Below, piece by piece: positions 60,480 through 64,000 of a stretch of 64,000 nucleotides of DNA. Numbering within the stretch: position 1 is the first letter of the stretch; each line of letters opens with the position of its first letter. This stretch comes from Pinus tabuliformis (lineage: Eukaryota > Streptophyta > Pinopsida > Pinales > Pinaceae). Where the stretch lies: contig CM062820.1 in the NCBI GenBank assembly GCA_031772625.1, forward strand, positions 86,224,069-86,288,068, in the 5' to 3' direction. Below the pieces are notes generated by a model. The model had not been told where the DNA came from. It saw only the letters and a program-made list of their open reading frames with translations, and did not search any database. Position numbers and translations under genes: made by a program.

Positions 60480-61960
60480 TGTTTGTTTGAAATTCCATGT
60501 GGCATTAATCTTGAGTGCATCTTGATCTCCTCCTTCGAAAATGAGATGGTACCCATAGTAGCAAAATATTCCCATAGGAGTTCCAAAAGAAGTGTGCAGG
60601 AGATTCACCAAGCCTTGATACCCCCCATCTATGGGGATATTGCGTGAGATATCAAAAAAAGCACCAAGATCTCCTGGTTTTACATTTATACGAAATTCTC
60701 CAAACAAGAGATCCCAGAAGACTAGGAGGATTTCCATGTATACATAAATCTCAAGATGTCGAGGCTCCACAAGGTGACCTCACATCCCCAAGTTCTTCCA
60801 TGTGTCTAGACCATTGAGTGGATCATATGGAATATAGACATGGATCAATGGATGGTAAGGGATCACTCAAGCACACTGTTCACAGCTATCTCCTCTACAT
60901 ATATCACTGCATGTTACATATTTCCCAAAAAGGAGGATGCATTTAACACCCAGTGGCTCTCAAATTTTGTAATTGAGACCAAGGAAATTCTGAGGGAATG
61001 ATGGCAAGACACATCCAAGTTCCAGGTGAGAAGCGACCAAATATATAGAAAGGAAATGCTAAAGAGTGTTTATCAGCTGATCACTGTTATGATGAACCAA
61101 TTGTACAATAGGGTCAATGTTGATGTTTTCCTTGAGACATGGGTCCCTATCATGTACATTGTCGCCACTAGGGTATAATTTTCAACTGGGATAACATCCT
61201 AGATTCAACACTAAGAACAAATATTGTTTTTACTAAACATCTAGAGCCAGACTAGCCGTGAAAATTTTATATGGTCTCATACCTCCTGGATGCGTGTGCA
61301 AGGTGCCAGTTTGACCACTAGAGCTATAACTGGACCATGACTACAATAGAGCCGATGCATCAACATTACAAGATCTTCTGGAACCCTGGCTATAAGGGTA
61401 TGCTCGACACCATATGAATCATTTATTGTCCCATTATATCAGGTGTTTATTGGTGAAGAACCCCCTTACATGTCGAAGAGGGCAACAGAGACCATCGTCA
61501 AAGTGGCACATTGGTTCCCAATCTAGGAGGGGACATTCATCAGAGATTTTGGTTCTTACAAGACCCCACATGCACTTCCTTGGTTTTCCACGGATAAAGT
61601 ACTTATGTAATAAGTGTGTTATGAGATGAACTAGGGGTTTTCAAAGACACTAAGTAAGGGGAAGAAGAAGCCTGGGCTTGCATTCACTCTCATTATCGAG
61701 ACTTACACAGTGGAAAACTTCAAGGATGTAGCACCCTCCTCCCAGATCTACCCAAGCAATCATCTAGCAAGGTAAACATGTGACGAGAGGCCACTATGGT
61801 AAGACTCGACCTCCTAGGTAACCTTAAGGAAATGGAGTCGACAAAACAATACCTTACAGACCTCCCTCAGGTGCTACAGGACACCCATGAGCTATTCTAC
61901 CACTCTAGGTGCCCAACCCCTGAGTTAATCTAGCATTTCAATGAGTTAAACCCAAAGTTG
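60480..61960 (+). pseudogene. Decayed unknown coding relic
   Basis: Long stretches read as plausible protein on the plus strand, broken by stops and shifts. 60836-61180 gives DMDQWMVRDHSSTLFTAISS, NTQWLSNFVIETKEILRE and TWVPIMYIVATRV. 61340-61420 gives MHQHYKIFWNPGYKGMLDTI. 61410-61530 gives a piece with IGEEPPYMSKRATETIVKVA in another frame, and 61665-61770 gives KPGLAFTLIIETYTVENFKD. Only isolated stops (TGA, TAA, TAG) break otherwise consistent frames. I do not recognise the protein. Position beside the GTGACC-rich tract suggests an unidentified retroelement. Confidence 0.4.
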
Positions 61961-63181
61961 CTCCCATGACAAGGCATGCATACGATTGGAAACCTACAGT
62001 CACTTTCATAGGCTTGCTTGCCAGTGTCTAGAGACCCAAATTGGTAGTGCTATGCCAGTGACTCTAGGATTTCAGCCACTTTCTCAAGCCCAGAGCCCAG
62101 GTCACTTCCTAGAATTGAACCGTCTCTTCAAATCAGTAAAATAACATGGAAATGACAGTACTAAATCAAATACTTGTTCAAGACCTTGATTGGACCCCTA
62201 CTAGCCCTGACAGACATTTTTTCAAACACTTAGTAAATATGCAACCTAATGGGTGTAAATAATAGATCTGAGCATAAGGGTCTCATACTTATTTGAGATT
62301 CACTATGAATCATTGTCTCCTTGTCACATTAGTTTCCATTTAATCCATTAGGTCATAGATACATTGATAATTCAATAAAAAATAAGAACATGATGAGAGC
62401 CACTCATGGCTGCTGTCATAAAACATGTACATAACCAACATAGTAGGGACAAAAATATCAATGAAATCACAACCATATACACCACATATAATCCATCATA
62501 ATACTCATAGAAATACTAGGAGAAATAACATTTCATTAATGATGAAAAATCCAAACCCAGGATGGGACTTCCTCATTCCACCCGACCATAGAATGGCTAA
62601 GCCAATCTCTCTTCAAACATTCACCCCCATGACATATTCCAAGCATGTAAGATCTCATAAACACATCAATCAAAACTCATCCAGGGCTTCCAAAGGTCAT
62701 CCACCTCAACCTATAAAACAGTGATTCCACCTCACGGTCAGACATCACAAAACCATCAACAGATTAGTCTCTATCCCATCCTTCTAGGGCTCTAGAGTGT
62801 TTGTTCCAACCACGGATTTCAAGACTAGTAACTCAACCCAAGATAAGGAAACACGAGAACTAACCAAAACAAAACAAGGAAATAAATCCACAATCACCAT
62901 GGCTATCCAGGAAATTGAAAGGCTAGGAAATCTGTTGTCAATCCTAGCTATCCTCCATTCTAATGATAGATCACAAACAAAAATCCACATGCATATGCCA
63001 TGCATGCAAAAATAGTGAAGGGAACATACATGCAACTCTGTACTTGCAAGAAAATTTGATGTAGTTGTTGATCTCGATGCCTTCTTATGCTTTCCTACTC
63101 TTCCTTTGTCTTCTTGCTACAAAAATCCAAGTATGCCACACCCTCCAAGAGTGCTCCAAGAAAACTCTAAGTATCTAAGAG

Positions 63182-63184
<3 letters not shown>
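61961..63184. other. Intergenic DNA
   Basis: Short frames at 62425-62724 and 62784-63035 have no recognisable motif. No repeat partner is in the window. Confidence 0.35.

Positions 63185-63230
<46 letters not shown>
63185..63230. repeat. (GA)23 microsatellite
   Basis: Uninterrupted GA dinucleotide run. The Ser-Leu frame on the minus strand is a product of the repeat. Confidence 0.95.
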
Positions 63231-63233
<3 letters not shown>

Positions 63234-64000
63234 ATGAGAAATCTCTAAAATTGAACTAGTCATTTCTTTCCCATTGATCCTCATAAGCCTTTTTATTAAT
63301 GAGACCTCTATTTTCTTCATTTTCCTCCTCACATGCAACCTTTGACCTTTGACCTTTCTTTTCTCCTAATTTCCATTATTTTCATAAATGAAATGCGAAT
63401 AAATGCCTCATTCCTTTCCAAAACCTTAGCCATTGCCTTTACCAATTCTGTTAGCCATAATAAACTGAATTAACACCCACTAGGATGTTTCTCCCACCAT
63501 TCAACTTGGAATATGTGTCCCATCACCATGGCCTTATATATATTTTTACATGGAATTTTCACCATGTCTATTATAAAACCCTCCCCCTTGGGGGAACACC
63601 ATCCTCAGTGTTAAATGACACCTATAACCAATAATACTGCTGAAAACAAAACATACTGCCCATGGAACATTATAGCATAACTTTTTAAATTATTTAAAAT
63701 GACCACTGCTGAAACATGACAAACATACCATTTACTTGATATTTATAACACAACTTATTATGGTATTTATAATAACCACTTATACACATACACATTTGCT
63801 TCAACCAACAATTAACCATATTGTCTATGGAGATTTATAAATCCAACTCAATACAATATTTACAATAATACACACATATACATATATGCACATTTTCTCA
63901 GCCAACAAATAAAAGTATATGATGCCTGGACCTCCAACAAGGAAATCAAAATGCACACACCTCCACCCTCGAAGAAACACGATGATTCACCTCCTTTTTA
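63231..64000. other. Intergenic DNA to the right window edge
   Basis: AT-rich, with a ACTTATTATGGTATTTATAA-like phrase echoed at 63810-63870. No gene is seen on either strand. Confidence 0.35.

Overview
The window looks like nuclear DNA of a seed plant with a large, repeat-rich genome. A gymnosperm is my guess from the style of the repeats and the long gene-poor stretches, but no single marker proves it. I see one gene that can be assembled intact: a two-exon TMEM230/DUF872-type small membrane protein at 14577-15029. Everything else recognisable is a gene fragment, a pseudogene array or a mobile element.

Layout. 1-1053 (minus) is the open 5' part of a long reading frame carrying a ubiquitin-like domain, cut by the window edge. 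2.65-4.65 kb is a decayed Copia gag-pol fragment. 5.9-8.5 kb holds two copies of the last exon of an LRR receptor-like kinase of the HGN pseudokinase type. 8.86-14.2 kb is a tandem array of glycolate oxidase (2-hydroxy-acid oxidase) exon fragments. 14.5-15.7 kb is the TMEM230-type gene plus a tandem copy of its second exon and 3' region. 15.86-21.0 kb is a tandem array of three UGT72-like glycosyltransferase pseudogenes that share the same lesions. 21-32.8 kb is mostly unannotatable, with many local tandem duplications, a foldback element, a four-tract G-run next to a 35-bp minisatellite, and a broken unknown gene at 23.3-23.9 kb. 32858-39254 is a full-length Copia retrotransposon (minus) with long LTRs and a 5-bp target duplication. 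40.7-45.7 kb holds five decayed copies of an unknown gene and a hammerhead-ribozyme-like motif. 47862-57078 is an LTR retrotransposon with 185-bp LTRs, a 5-bp target duplication and a Gag-like zinc-knuckle relic but no visible pol. Nested inside it is a half-LINE (52504-54816, minus) with a perfect 19-bp target duplication. 57-64 kb holds an inverted copy of the 29-kb dispersed repeat, a GTGACC-rich stretch, a decayed unknown coding relic and a (GA)n microsatellite.

Most unusual feature: two independent LINE-type first reading frames in this window carry a ubiquitin-like domain upstream of where the nucleic-acid-binding part lies. In the nested half-LINE the domain is 76 residues, aligns with ubiquitin without gaps, ends in LRLRGG followed by Ala, and is followed by DUF4283 and a CCHC knuckle. 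That element has ORF1 and a normal LINE 3' end but no ORF2.

A second theme is local tandem duplication at scales from 35 bp to about 2 kb. The copies share lesions, so already-dead fragments were amplified. Several array ends fall at the same short palindrome, ACGCCTTAC(A/G)GCGT.
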